From NCBI GenBank assembly GCA_028284495.1, contig JANQRP010000013.1:62001-126000 (forward strand): DNA of 64,000 nt, given 5' to 3'. Below, one piece after another: positions 39,057-48,174 of this stretch. The DNA is from Longimicrobiales bacterium. GTDB taxonomy: Bacteria; Gemmatimonadota; Gemmatimonadetes; Longimicrobiales; Gaopeijiaceae. Numbering within the stretch: position 1 is the first letter of the stretch; every line of letters begins with the position of its first letter. The translations under genes were made by a program, and so were the position numbers. The notes under the pieces are model-generated. The model was not told the origin of the DNA and searched no databases. It worked only from the letters and a program-made list of their open reading frames with translations.

Positions 39057-40165
39057 CCCCGCTCGAGGTCCTCGTCCGGGCGGGCGGCGGGCTGCACGAC
39101 TACCCCGTGCGGGTCGCGATCGGGATCCGGCGGGACGTGGTCGGTCAGGTCCGGGAGGTGGCCGCGGGGGTCCGGCGCTGGGCCGTCGTGAGCGACGACA
39201 ACGTCGCGCCGCTGTACGGCGCCGACGTCGCGGAGTCGCTTGCCGCCGCGGGGCTGGGCGGCGACCTGCTGACGGTCCCGGCCGGCGAGATGTACAAGAG
39301 CCGGGAGCAGTGGAGCGCACTGACGGACGCGCTGCTGGACGCCGGGTACGGGCGCGACGGGGGGATCGTGGCGGTGGGCGGCGGCGTCGTGGGCGATTTG
39401 GCGGGCTTCGTCGCCGCGACCTTCATGCGCGGCGTTCCGGTCGTGCAGATGCCGACGTCGCTTCTCGCGATGATCGATGCCTCGGTCGGCGGCAAGACCG
39501 GGGTGGACACTCCGCGTGGAAAGAACCTGGTGGGTGCGTTCCATCCTCCCCGCGTCGTGCTCGTGGACCCGGAGACGATCGCCACGCTCCCCCGAGCCGA
39601 GCGCAGCAACGGACTCGCCGAGGCCCTCAAGCACGCCGCGATCCTGGACGAGGCCTACGGCGAGCGGATCGTCGCTGCGGCCGCCGACGTTCTCGACGCC
39701 GACCCCGACGCCGTGCTCGGGGTGGTGCACCGCTCGATCCAGATCAAGGCCGACGTGGTGTCGCGGGACGAACGCGAGGGCGGCCTCCGGGAGATCCTCA
39801 ACTTCGGCCATACCGTCGGCCACGCACTCGAGCAGGCGAGCGGATACGAGCTCGCCCACGGACGGGCGATCGCGCTCGGGATGCTGTGGGAGGCGGCGCT
39901 CGGGGAGTCGCTCGGGGTGTCGGGGGCGGGGGTCGAGGCTCGCCTCGGTGGCTGGCTGCGAGCGGCCGAGCTTCCGTCCGAGCGGATCGACATCGACGCG
40001 GGCGAGATCGACGACCTCGTTCGCCTCGACAAGAAGGTCCGGGACGGGTCTCCCAGAGTGGTCCTGCTCGCCCGGGTGGGGGAAGTCGCGAGGGAAGGCG
40101 ACGCGTGGAGTCACACCCTCGCCGGCGACGAGTTCCGCCTGCGGCTCGAGCGCCTCGCGGGGTAG
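39053..40165 (+). CDS. aroB: 3-dehydroquinate synthase
   Basis: A 370-residue enzyme for the second shikimate-pathway step, converting DAHP to 3-dehydroquinate with NAD+ and zinc. Marks are the NAD-site GGGVVGDLAGFVAATFMRG, then DASVGGKTGVDTPRGKNLVG, a zinc ligand Glu in RSNGLAEALKHA, and NFGHTVGHALE with zinc ligands. GTG 39053 overlaps the metallopeptidase stop. No other aro gene is present in the window. Confidence 0.96.
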   Translation: MTPLEVLVRAGGGLHDYPVRVAIGIRRDVVGQVREVAAGVRRWAVVSDDNVAPLYGADVAESLAAAGLGGDLLTVPAGEMYKSREQWSALTDALLDAGYGRDGGIVAVGGGVVGDLAGFVAATFMRGVPVVQMPTSLLAMIDASVGGKTGVDTPRGKNLVGAFHPPRVVLVDPETIATLPRAERSNGLAEALKHAAILDEAYGERIVAAAADVLDADPDAVLGVVHRSIQIKADVVSRDEREGGLREILNFGHTVGHALEQASGYELAHGRAIALGMLWEAALGESLGVSGAGVEARLGGWLRAAELPSERIDIDAGEIDDLVRLDKKVRDGSPRVVLLARVGEVAREGDAWSHTLAGDEFRLRLERLAG

Positions 40166-40218
40166 GGGGTGAGCGTCTATCTTGGCCGCCCTCGAAAGCT
40201 CACCCTCTCGGAGATGAC

Positions 40219-41862
40219 ATGGCGCTGCATCAACGCGCCTCCAGCACGACCCTGAACCAGGCCCTCGCGCAACGCGCGACGGTGGACCCCGAGCGGGCGT
40301 TCCTCCTGTCGGGGGCGGGGCGCACCACCTTCGGCGAGGTGGACTCCCGGGCCGAGTCGATGGCGGCCGCGCTTCACGGTCTCGGCGTCGAGGCCGGCGA
40401 CCGCATCGCCCTCCTTCTGCCCCCGTGCCCCGAGTTCGCCGTGTCGATGTTCGCGGCGGCCAAGCTCGGCGCGGTCATCGTCCCGCTGAACCCGCGCCTC
40501 CCGGCGCCCGAGCTCCAGTATCTGCTCCGGCATTCCGAGGCGGTCGCGGCCGTCACGATCGAGTCGTTCGAGGACGTCGATTACCTGCAGCTCTTCGAGG
40601 CGCTCTTCCCCCAGCTTCCGGAGCTCCAGTACCTCGTCACCGTCGGAGAGGAGGACCTCTGGTACGACGACCGGATCTTCCAGTACGAGGATCTCATGTC
40701 GGCGGGTCAGGGCCGAGACTACCCCGCACCGAGTCCGGCCGAACCGGATCCCGCGGACGACGTGATGGCCCTGGTCTACACGTCCGGCACCACCGGCAAG
40801 CCCAAGGGCGTTCTCCTCACGCACGGCAACCTCGTCCGCGTCGCGGCCTCGGCCGTGGAGCGACTCGGCATTCGGCCCGACGACCGGGTGGTCGGGCTCT
40901 CCGCCCTGTTCCATGTGTTCGGCCTCGGCCAGGGTATTCTGGGCAGCCTGCTCTCGGGGTCGACGCTGGTGCTCGACACCTCGTCGGATGGCCCGGCCAC
41001 GCTGGATCTGGTCGAGAAGCACCGAGCGACGGTCCAGTACGGCACACCCACGCTCTACGAGACCCAGCTGCTGGAACAGGGCGCCCGCCCGCGCGATCTC
41101 GGGTCGCTGCGCCTGGCCCTCGTGTCGGGCGCTCAGGTTCCGACGGGGCTCCCCGCCCGCATCGAGACCGCCACTGGAGCGACCGTGGTGCTCGGCTACT
41201 CGGTCACGGAGACCGGCGCGCTGGTGTCGGTGACGCCGCCGGGCGCATCGGAGGCCGTCCGTCACTTCACCGTCGGGACGCCGCTCGAGGGCGTCGAGGT
41301 CCGGATCGTCCCGGACGCTTCCGTGCCGGACCCCGAACCCGGACTCGAGGCCGAGGCGGGGGATCTCCCGTCGGAGAGCGTCGGCGAGATCGGCGTGCGG
41401 GGCGTGGGGGTGATGCAGGGCTACTACCGGCAGCCCCGACTGACCTCCCGCTCGCTCGATCCCGACGGGTTCTTCCTCACCGGGGACCTCGGGATGCTCG
41501 ATGAGGAGGGGCATCTCCATTTGGTCGGGCGACACCGGGAGGTTATCATTCGTGCTGGCCACAACGTACATCCGCGGGAAGTCGAGAATCGCCTCGGCAT
41601 GCATCCCGCCGTGCTCGACGTGGCCGTGGTGGGACTCCCGGACGCGATACTGGGAGAGACCATCTGCGCCTGCGTGGTCCCGGTCGAAGGAGCGATCGTC
41701 ACGGAGGACGAACTGAGGGAGTGGTGCCGCGCGACACTCGCGGATCACAGGGTTCCCGACATCGTCCGACTGTTCGACGCCTTCCCCATGACCGGCACCG
41801 GCAAGGTTCGCAGGGTCGAGGTGGCACGTCTCCTCCGGGAGTCCGTGCGGGTCGACACCTGA
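40219..41862 (+). CDS. Acyl-CoA synthetase (AMP-forming, FadD-like)
   Basis: A 547-residue adenylate-forming enzyme. The P-loop-like motif is [12 protein letters not shown], with ALFHVFGLGQG, the YSVTETGAL aromatic/TE motif, TGDLGML and GRHREVIIRAGHNVHPREVE (hinge), and the catalytic Lys region TGTGKVRRVEV at the end. It activates a carboxylic acid, probably medium- or long-chain fatty acid, to the CoA ester. ATG 40219 is 53 bp after aroB; a TATCTT box at 40178-40183 may be its own -10. Confidence 0.88.
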   Translation: MALHQRASSTTLNQALAQRATVDPERAFLLSGAGRTTFGEVDSRAESMAAALHGLGVEAGDRIALLLPPCPEFAVSMFAAAKLGAVIVPLNPRLPAPELQYLLRHSEAVAAVTIESFEDVDYLQLFEALFPQLPELQYLVTVGEEDLWYDDRIFQYEDLMSAGQGRDYPAPSPAEPDPADDVMALVYTSGTTGKPKGVLLTHGNLVRVAASAVERLGIRPDDRVVGLSALFHVFGLGQGILGSLLSGSTLVLDTSSDGPATLDLVEKHRATVQYGTPTLYETQLLEQGARPRDLGSLRLALVSGAQVPTGLPARIETATGATVVLGYSVTETGALVSVTPPGASEAVRHFTVGTPLEGVEVRIVPDASVPDPEPGLEAEAGDLPSESVGEIGVRGVGVMQGYYRQPRLTSRSLDPDGFFLTGDLGMLDEEGHLHLVGRHREVIIRAGHNVHPREVENRLGMHPAVLDVAVVGLPDAILGETICACVVPVEGAIVTEDELREWCRATLADHRVPDIVRLFDAFPMTGTGKVRRVEVARLLRESVRVDT

Positions 41863-42000
41863 CGCGATCCGGCGCAACGGAGAAGCGCCGCTCCGGCTTC
41901 CCCGCTCCACCAGCCTTCGCGACGACCGAATGGGTCCGCGGAGAGTGGAAACGGGAGGCTCGCGGCACGAGACATACCTCGCCATAGCGAGCCACAACCC

Positions 42001-43965
42001 ATGAACACGCCCTATCAGGCCGTGCCGCACGGTGCGGGCCCCAGCCATCCGGCCACGGCCCCGAATGCGGCTCTCCTCATCGATTTCGACAACGTCACGA
42101 TGGGGATGCGCAGCGACCTCTCGAAGGAATTCCGGAGGCTGCTCGATTCGGACATCATCCGCGGCAAGGTCACCGTGCAGCGCGCGTACGCCGACTGGCG
42201 GCGTTACCCGCAGTACATCGTGCCGCTGTCGGAGAACTCGATCGACCTCATCTTCGCGCCCGCCTACGGCAGCTCGAAGAAGAACGCCACCGACATCCGG
42301 ATGGCGATCGACGGGATGGAGCTCATCTTCACCCGGCCCGAGATCGGGACGTTCATCCTGCTGACCGGTGACAGCGACTTCAGCTCGCTGGTCCTCAAGC
42401 TCAAGGAGTACGGGAAGTACGTCATCGGCGTCGGACTCCAGGAGTCGAGCTCCGACATCCTCGTCCAGAACTGCGACGAGTACTACTCGTATACGAACTT
42501 CGCCGGGCTTCAGAAGACGACCGAGGCGGGAGACCGGACGCAGGTCGATCCGTGGGTGCTCGTCGAGAAGGCGGTTCGGCGGATGGCCGACCGCGGCGAC
42601 GTGATGCGATCCGACCGCCTCAAGCAGGTCATGCGCGAGCTCGACCCCCAGTTCGACGAGGGCAAGTTCGGATTCAGCAAGTTCAGCCGCTTCGTTACCG
42701 AGGCCGCGTCACGCGATCTGCTCAAGCTCCGGCGGGCCGACAACGGGCAGTACGACGTCTTTCCCGCCGACGGCTCGAGTTCGTCGGCTGGAAGCGGAGG
42801 CTCCGGGTCGTCCTCGTCGAACGACTCGGGCGGGCGTCGCGGGGACAAGCGGGGCCGCGGCGGACGGGGGCGCGATCGCGATCGGAACGGCCGAGGTCGG
42901 GACGGCGGTCGATCCTCCTCCTCGTCTTCGGACGAGGCGCCGTCGGCGGACCGCCAGGAGGCGGCCGCCGAGGACGCGAGGAGCGACGGGCCCGAGCGGG
43001 CGGCCGCGACCGGCGACTTTTCCGAAGGTATCGAGGGCGCGTACGAGGTCCTGCTCGCGGCGCTCGACCGGCTCCGCGAGGCGGATCGCTACCCGGCCCG
43101 CGGATCCGACGTGAAGCGCCGGATGCTCGAGATCGTGTCCGGATTCGACGAGGCCGAGTACGGCTTCCCGAAGTTCTCGCTTTTCCTGAAGGCCGCCGAG
43201 GACGACGGACTGATCGCGGTGACGCGCCTGGACAACGGCGGCTTCGAGGTCGAGCGGGGTGACGCGTCGGCCGCGCAGGCAGCCGACGCTCATGCCCGCC
43301 AGCGCGCCGAACAGGCCGCCGCGGGCGACGACGCGCCGGAGCTGAGCTTCGAGCGAACCGATCGTCACGCCGAGTCCGGTGCTTCGCCCTCGCCCGATGC
43401 CTCCGATTCCCGCGCGGAGTCCATCGTCGAGGAAATGTCGCCGAGGGACTTCGTGGACGATGGGACGCCGGGTCGCCGCCTCGGGCCGCGCGGCGGGACC
43501 ACGCGGCGTCGGAGCGACGGCCCGCCGCCGCTCTTCGAAGGGCAGGGGCAGTCGTCCTCGCAGTCGTCGGGGACGGCGGCCGGCGAGCCGCAGCTCGAAC
43601 TCGAGCCCGATCCGGACGACCACTTCCACGACGTTGCCGACGACACCACCGACGACCTCGATGTCCCGGACGCTCCCGACACCGCCCCGACGTCCCAGCC
43701 GCTCGTGGCGATCGACGCGGAGGCTCTCGGACTTCCCACCGATCGAGCGTCTCAGATCTCGTATCTGACGAACTCGTACCGCGGGATCGGCGAAAAGACG
43801 GCCGAGCAGGTCGTGGACGCCTTCGGAGAGCGCCTCTTCGAGGTTCTCAACAACGAGCCGGAGCGGGTGCACGCGCTGCTTCCGCACGGCCGGGCCGACC
43901 AGCTGCTCGAGGCCTGGGAGGAGGACATCGAGCGCCGCGTGGTTCGGCTCGCGACCGACCACTAG
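42001..43965 (+). CDS. NYN-domain RNase-like protein with two OST-HTH/LOTUS domains, RG-rich linker and HhH end
   Basis: A 654-residue multidomain protein. Residues 22-160 are a NYN (PIN-like) nuclease domain of the LabA/MARF1 type, with its acidic sites kept: D28/D30 in LIDFDN, D98 in KNATDIRMAIDG, and D124/D126 in TGDSDFSSL. A first OST-HTH/LOTUS domain is at about 182-255, an RG/RGG-rich disordered linker at 277-304 within a Ser-rich tract, and a second LOTUS domain at about 347-418. A long acidic low-complexity stretch follows, then a helix-hairpin-helix region at 589-654 (GIGEKTAEQVVDAFG). The layout suggests an RNA-binding nuclease. It stands alone, 138 bp after the acyl-CoA synthetase gene. 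Confidence 0.85.
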   Translation: MNTPYQAVPHGAGPSHPATAPNAALLIDFDNVTMGMRSDLSKEFRRLLDSDIIRGKVTVQRAYADWRRYPQYIVPLSENSIDLIFAPAYGSSKKNATDIRMAIDGMELIFTRPEIGTFILLTGDSDFSSLVLKLKEYGKYVIGVGLQESSSDILVQNCDEYYSYTNFAGLQKTTEAGDRTQVDPWVLVEKAVRRMADRGDVMRSDRLKQVMRELDPQFDEGKFGFSKFSRFVTEAASRDLLKLRRADNGQYDVFPADGSSSSAGSGGSGSSSSNDSGGRRGDKRGRGGRGRDRDRNGRGRDGGRSSSSSSDEAPSADRQEAAAEDARSDGPERAAATGDFSEGIEGAYEVLLAALDRLREADRYPARGSDVKRRMLEIVSGFDEAEYGFPKFSLFLKAAEDDGLIAVTRLDNGGFEVERGDASAAQAADAHARQRAEQAAAGDDAPELSFERTDRHAESGASPSPDASDSRAESIVEEMSPRDFVDDGTPGRRLGPRGGTTRRRSDGPPPLFEGQGQSSSQSSGTAAGEPQLELEPDPDDHFHDVADDTTDDLDVPDAPDTAPTSQPLVAIDAEALGLPTDRASQISYLTNSYRGIGEKTAEQVVDAFGERLFEVLNNEPERVHALLPHGRADQLLEAWEEDIERRVVRLATDH

Positions 43966-44007
43966 GAACGGACGCCGGCCATGGAGCCGGCTTCGGCGGC
44001 CTCGAGT

Positions 44008-44165
44008 GTGGTGCCGCAGAAGTCTGGTAGCCACCGAGGGGGACCCTGCGCCGTCGTGGCGAGGCGCGGCGACGAGGCGTAGCCCTGGCTACGGCGAGGA
44101 GTCGCAACGACGTCCACGGCGGATGCAGGGGACACCGAATGGCAGCAGGACGTCTGCGACACCAC
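44008..44165. repeat. 158-bp imperfect palindrome (long inverted repeat)
   Basis: The region is symmetric about 44085/44086. The core is a perfect GTAGCC, CT, GGCTAC (44079-44092). The outermost 14 bases agree at 12 positions (GTGGTGCCGCAGAA against the complement GTGGTGTCGCAGAC), and CCCTGC blocks pair about 45 bases from each centre side, with a few small gaps between. It fills the gap between the NYN gene and mpg and reaches 27 bases into mpg. It could be a repetitive palindromic element, a MITE-like insertion, or a folded RNA. Copy number in the genome is not known. Confidence 0.65.
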
Positions 44166-44843
44166 ACCAGCGACGACGCGCTTCCCCGGGCGTGGTTCGC
44201 GCAGCGCATGGACGCGCTGGCGCGTTCCCTCCTGGGGCGGCGCGTTCGTTCATCCGTGAGAGACTCGGTCGTGGTCGGCCGCATCGTGGAGACGGAGGCG
44301 TACCTCGGCCCCGAGGACCCCGCGTCGCACGCCGCCACCGCCGGCGGGGTCACGGACCGCAACCGGCTCATGTTCGGATCCGCGGGCCTGGCGTACGTCT
44401 ATCGCATCTACGGGATGCACTGGTGCCTCAACGTGGTCGGTGGCCGCGAGGCAGAGGTCGGCGCCGTCCTCATCCGCGGCCTGGAGATCGTGGAGGGCGC
44501 GGATGTGGCAGCCGCTCGCCGGGGGCGGACCGACCACCTTGCCGACGGGCCGGGCAAGCTTTGTCAGGCACTCGGTGTGACCGGTGACCTGCACGGCCAC
44601 GACCTTTCGGCAGCGCCCCTCCAGATCGCAGCGGGATCGCCGGTTGCCGACGACCGTGTGCGGCGGACGGGTCGCGTCGGGATCCGGTCCGCCGTATCGT
44701 GGCCGCTTCGCTACCTTCTCATCGACAGCCCGGGCGTGTCCCGGGCCCGCGTGCACCCCGGAGACCCCACGTCCCTCCCGGAGCCGTTCCGGGTGACCGG
44801 CTCCGCTCGCGGCGGGACACTCACGAGCCACGAACCCGGATGA
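44139..44843 (+). CDS. mpg: 3-methyladenine DNA glycosylase (Mpg/AAG family)
   Basis: A 234-residue alkyl-purine DNA glycosylase. Marks are LPRAWFAQRMDALARSLLG, the catalytic Glu in VETEAYLG, GLAYVYRIYGMHWCLNVV and the GPGKLCQALGV stretch. It removes alkylated or deaminated purines. The only usable ATG (44139) is inside the right arm of the palindrome, so the first residues (AAGRLRHHTSDD) are encoded by that element; no later start keeps the conserved LPR-xF. It overlaps nhaC by 4 bp. Confidence 0.92.
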   Translation: MAAGRLRHHTSDDALPRAWFAQRMDALARSLLGRRVRSSVRDSVVVGRIVETEAYLGPEDPASHAATAGGVTDRNRLMFGSAGLAYVYRIYGMHWCLNVVGGREAEVGAVLIRGLEIVEGADVAAARRGRTDHLADGPGKLCQALGVTGDLHGHDLSAAPLQIAAGSPVADDRVRRTGRVGIRSAVSWPLRYLLIDSPGVSRARVHPGDPTSLPEPFRVTGSARGGTLTSHEPG

Positions 44844-46252
44844 CCGACCCCACCTGGATCTCCCTGCTGCCTCCGGTCCTCGCGATCGTGCTCGCGATCT
44901 GGAGCCGGCAGGTATACCTCTCGCTGGCGGGCGGGGTGTGGCTCGGCTGGACCATCCTCAACGGCTGGAATCCGCTGGTCGGGTTCGCCGTGACCATCGA
45001 CGAGCTCGCGGCGGTGTTCGCCGAGCCCGGTGACGCGAAGGTGATCATGTTCACCCTCGTGATCGGCGCGATGATCGCGACCATCGAGGTGTCGGGTGGC
45101 GTGAAGGGGTTCACGCGTCAGCTCGAGAAGCGGGCGATCGTCAAGAGTGCGAAGGGCGCACAGTTCCTCGCGTGGTTCACGGGCTTCATCATCTTCATCG
45201 AGTCGAACATCACCGTGCTGGTGGCCGGATCGGTGGCCCGGCCGCTGATGGACCGATACCGGAGCTCGCGCGAGAAGCTCGCATACATCATCGACTCCAC
45301 CTCCGCGCCGATCTGCATCCTCATCCCGATGAACGCCTGGGGCGCCTACAACATCGGCATCCTGGAGGGCCTCGGCGTCGGAAGCGCGGTGGGTGTGTTC
45401 GTGGCCTCGATCGCCTTCAACTTCTATGCGATCGCGGCGGTGTCGCTGGCGCTGATCGTGGTCCTGTTCGACTGGAACGTCGGGCCGATGAAGAAGGCGG
45501 AGGAGCGGACCGCGAAGGGCGAGCTCATGTGGCCCGACTCGGTCCCGGTGATCGACGAGGCCGTGCTCTCGCCGGAGACCAAGCCGGGTGTCGAACCCCT
45601 GGCGCGTGACATGCTCGTCCCGATCGCGGTGATGGTCGCGACGATGCCGTTCGGGCTCTGGGTCACGGGACAGGGGAACCTGCTGGACGGTAGCGGCAGC
45701 ACCTCGGTGCTCTGGGCGGTCACCGCGGGTCTCTTCACGTCCTGGGCGCTGCTGCTCGCGCGGCGTGCCTTCACGGTGGACGAGCTGATGAAGACGTCGC
45801 TCAAGGGCGCCGGAGGGCTCATCCCGCTCGCGCTGATCCTGCTGCTTTCGCTCGCCATGAAGAATGTGGCGGCGGCGCTGGAAACCGGCCCCTACGTGGC
45901 GCAGGTCGTGTCCGGGGGCCTGCCCATCTGGATCTTCCTTCCCCTCGCGTTCGTGGTCTCGGCGGGGATCGCCTTCAGCATCGGCACCTCGTGGGGAACG
46001 TTCGGGATCATGCTTCCGATCGTCGTGCCCGCGGCGGAGGTCCTCGGCCTTCCGCTCGCGCCCTTCGTGGCAGCGGCTCTTTCGGGCGGCATCTTCGGCG
46101 ACCACTGCTCGCCGATCTCGGACACGACGATCATCTCGTCGATGGCGGCGGCCACCGATCACATCGACCACGTGCGCACCCAGCTGCCGTACGCTCTGAC
46201 GGGTGGCGCGGTCGCTGCGGTCGCGTTCGCGATCACCGGGGCGCTCATGTAG
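44840..46252 (+). CDS. NhaC-type Na+/H+ antiporter
   Basis: A 470-residue membrane protein with about 11 transmembrane segments. It belongs to the NhaC/ion-transporter superfamily, with FIIFIESNITVLVAGSV, a DSTSAPICILIPMNAWGAY loop, GTSWGTFGIMLPI, and the hallmark GGIFGDHCSPISDTTIIS. It exchanges sodium for protons, or in some relatives lactate/malate for sodium. ATG 44840 overlaps the mpg TGA (ATGA), an unusual pairing of DNA repair with ion transport. Confidence 0.9.
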   Translation: MTDPTWISLLPPVLAIVLAIWSRQVYLSLAGGVWLGWTILNGWNPLVGFAVTIDELAAVFAEPGDAKVIMFTLVIGAMIATIEVSGGVKGFTRQLEKRAIVKSAKGAQFLAWFTGFIIFIESNITVLVAGSVARPLMDRYRSSREKLAYIIDSTSAPICILIPMNAWGAYNIGILEGLGVGSAVGVFVASIAFNFYAIAAVSLALIVVLFDWNVGPMKKAEERTAKGELMWPDSVPVIDEAVLSPETKPGVEPLARDMLVPIAVMVATMPFGLWVTGQGNLLDGSGSTSVLWAVTAGLFTSWALLLARRAFTVDELMKTSLKGAGGLIPLALILLLSLAMKNVAAALETGPYVAQVVSGGLPIWIFLPLAFVVSAGIAFSIGTSWGTFGIMLPIVVPAAEVLGLPLAPFVAAALSGGIFGDHCSPISDTTIISSMAAATDHIDHVRTQLPYALTGGAVAAVAFAITGALM

Positions 46253-46382
46253 CCGGCACCCGGGCGCACCCACCGCCACGACGGGGCGGCTCCGGGGTTC
46301 CGGCGACCCGGCGGCCTTGCCACATTCAGGGGCTGTCACCCGACGCTCCCGTCGGATGTTCGAAGACACCCGGAGCCACCCC

Positions 46383-47132
46383 TTGAATATCATCGTCTGC
46401 ATCAAGCGGACTCCCGATACGGAGACCCGCGTCCGCATCGCCGACGGCGGTGCCTCAATCGACCCCTCGGGGGTCAAGTTCATCGTGAGTCCCTACGACG
46501 AGTTCGCCGTCGAGAACGCGCTGCGCACGAAGGAGGCAGCCGGCAACGGCACCGTGACCGTGCTGACGCTGGGCGACGCGGCTTCGCAGGAGACGCTCCG
46601 TTCCGCGCTCGCGATGGGTGCGGACGCGGGGATTCTGCTCGAGGGAGAGGTGACCCAGGACGGGCTCGCCACCGCCAAGGCCATCGCCGCCGAGCTCGAG
46701 GGGCACACGGCCGACCTCGTCCTGCTCGGCGTGAAGGCGGCCGACGACGATCAGCAGCAGGTGGGTCCGATGGTCGGGACGCTTCTGGGGCGCCCCTGCG
46801 TTACGGCGGTGTCCGGGTTCAGCGTCGCCGACGGTGTCGCGACCTGCCATCGGGAGGTGGAGGGTGGCACCGAGGTCGTGGAGGTATCGCTGCCGGCCGT
46901 GCTCACCATCACGAAGGGTGACTTCGAGCCGCGCTATGCGTCACTCAAGGGCATCATGGCCGCCAAGCGGAAGCCGATCGAGCAGAAGACGGCTGCAAGC
47001 GCCGAGAGCCGCCTGCGGACCGTATCGCTGGAGCTCCCGCCCGAACGGCCCGAGGGTCGCATCGTCGGGGAGGGAGCGGACGCCGCGCCGGAGCTGGCGC
47101 GGCTCCTTCGTGAAGAAGCCAAGGTCCTGTAG
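46383..47132 (+). CDS. etfB: Electron transfer flavoprotein, beta subunit
   Basis: A 249-residue ETF beta subunit binding AMP. It starts IIVCIKRTPDTETRV; DLVLLGVKAADDDQQQVGPMVGTLLG contains the AMP-site residues, and LTITKGDFEPRYASLKGIMAAKRK the recognition loop and signature. ETF accepts electrons from acyl-CoA dehydrogenases. I choose TTG 46383, with GGAG eight bases before it, because family members begin here; an ATG at 46356 would add nine residues but has no Shine-Dalgarno. etfA follows after 12 bp. Confidence 0.95.
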   Translation: MNIIVCIKRTPDTETRVRIADGGASIDPSGVKFIVSPYDEFAVENALRTKEAAGNGTVTVLTLGDAASQETLRSALAMGADAGILLEGEVTQDGLATAKAIAAELEGHTADLVLLGVKAADDDQQQVGPMVGTLLGRPCVTAVSGFSVADGVATCHREVEGGTEVVEVSLPAVLTITKGDFEPRYASLKGIMAAKRKPIEQKTAASAESRLRTVSLELPPERPEGRIVGEGADAAPELARLLREEAKVL

Positions 47133-47144
47133 GGGAGTCGGGAG

Positions 47145-48128
47145 ATGAGCAACGTTCTTGTTGTCGCGGAGCAGCGGGACGGCGTCGTGCGCGGCGTGTC
47201 CCACGAACTCTTGACCGCAGCCCGGACCGTCGCGACGGACCTGGGTGGCGAGGTTCACGCCCTCGCCATCGGCGCGGCGGCGCCCGCCGGCGCGGACGGG
47301 CTCGGCGCATTCGGCGCGGCGACGGTGAAGGTCGTCGCCGACCCGGCGTTCGCCGGCTACTCGGGTGAGCGGTTCGCCGCGGCCGTGGCGGAGGTCGCGC
47401 GGCAGGGCGACTACGGCGCGATGTTCTTCGCGGCCACGTCCCGGGGCAGGGACCTGGCGCCTCGCGTAGCCGCCCTCCTCGACGTGCCGCTGGCCGGCGA
47501 CGTCACGGGTGTGGGGGTCGCGGACGGTACGGTCGAGTTCACGCGCCCGGTCTACTCGGGAAAGGCGATCGCGACCGTCCGGTCGACGACGACGCCGGCC
47601 CTCGCGACGCTCCGTCCGAACGTGTTCCCGGCGAGCGAGTCGGCGGCCGCAGGCGCGGTCGAGACCGTGTCGGTCACCGTGTCCGACGCGACGACATCGA
47701 CGGTGACGTCCTTCCAGGCGGCCGGCGGGGACATGGACGTCGCCGAGGCGTCCATCGTCGTCTCGGGCGGTCGGGGGATGAAGGACCCCGAGAACTGGAA
47801 TCTGCTCATCGGGCTGCGGGACGCGATCGGCGCGGACGTCGCGGCGCTGGGTGCCTCGCGCGCGGTGGTCGACGCCGGCTGGCGACCGCACGGCGAGCAG
47901 GTCGGACAGACCGGGAAGACGGTCGCCCCGAAGCTCTACTTCGCGATCGGAATCTCGGGGGCCGTCCAGCACCTCGCCGGGATGCGTTCGGCCGGTACGA
48001 TCGTGGCGATCAACAAGGACGCGGACGCGCCGATCTTCGGCGTCGCGGACTACGGGATCGTCGGCGACCTGTTCGACGTGGTCCCCGCGCTCACGGAAGA
48101 GATTCGGAAGCTCCGCGCGGGCGGCTGA
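47145..48128 (+). CDS. etfA: Electron transfer flavoprotein, alpha subunit
   Basis: A 327-residue FAD-binding ETF alpha subunit. The FAD domain is in the last 130 residues: [41 protein letters not shown], and [26 protein letters not shown]. It completes the heterodimer with EtfB and passes electrons on to ETF-quinone oxidoreductase, not encoded here. GGGAG before ATG 47145 gives a clear start. Confidence 0.97.
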   Translation: MSNVLVVAEQRDGVVRGVSHELLTAARTVATDLGGEVHALAIGAAAPAGADGLGAFGAATVKVVADPAFAGYSGERFAAAVAEVARQGDYGAMFFAATSRGRDLAPRVAALLDVPLAGDVTGVGVADGTVEFTRPVYSGKAIATVRSTTTPALATLRPNVFPASESAAAGAVETVSVTVSDATTSTVTSFQAAGGDMDVAEASIVVSGGRGMKDPENWNLLIGLRDAIGADVAALGASRAVVDAGWRPHGEQVGQTGKTVAPKLYFAIGISGAVQHLAGMRSAGTIVAINKDADAPIFGVADYGIVGDLFDVVPALTEEIRKLRAGG

Positions 48129-48150
48129 TCTCCGGGCGAGGGGGGGCCGC

Positions 48151-48167
48151 GGGCGGGCCACGCCCGG
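48151..48167. terminator. Hairpin between convergent etfA and M23 genes
   Basis: CGGGCG (48151-48156) and CGCCCG (48162-48167) flank a 5-base loop in the 46-bp gap between convergent genes, so it could end transcription from both sides. There is no U tract, so Rho-independent action is uncertain. Confidence 0.35.
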
Positions 48168-48174
48168 GCATCGC

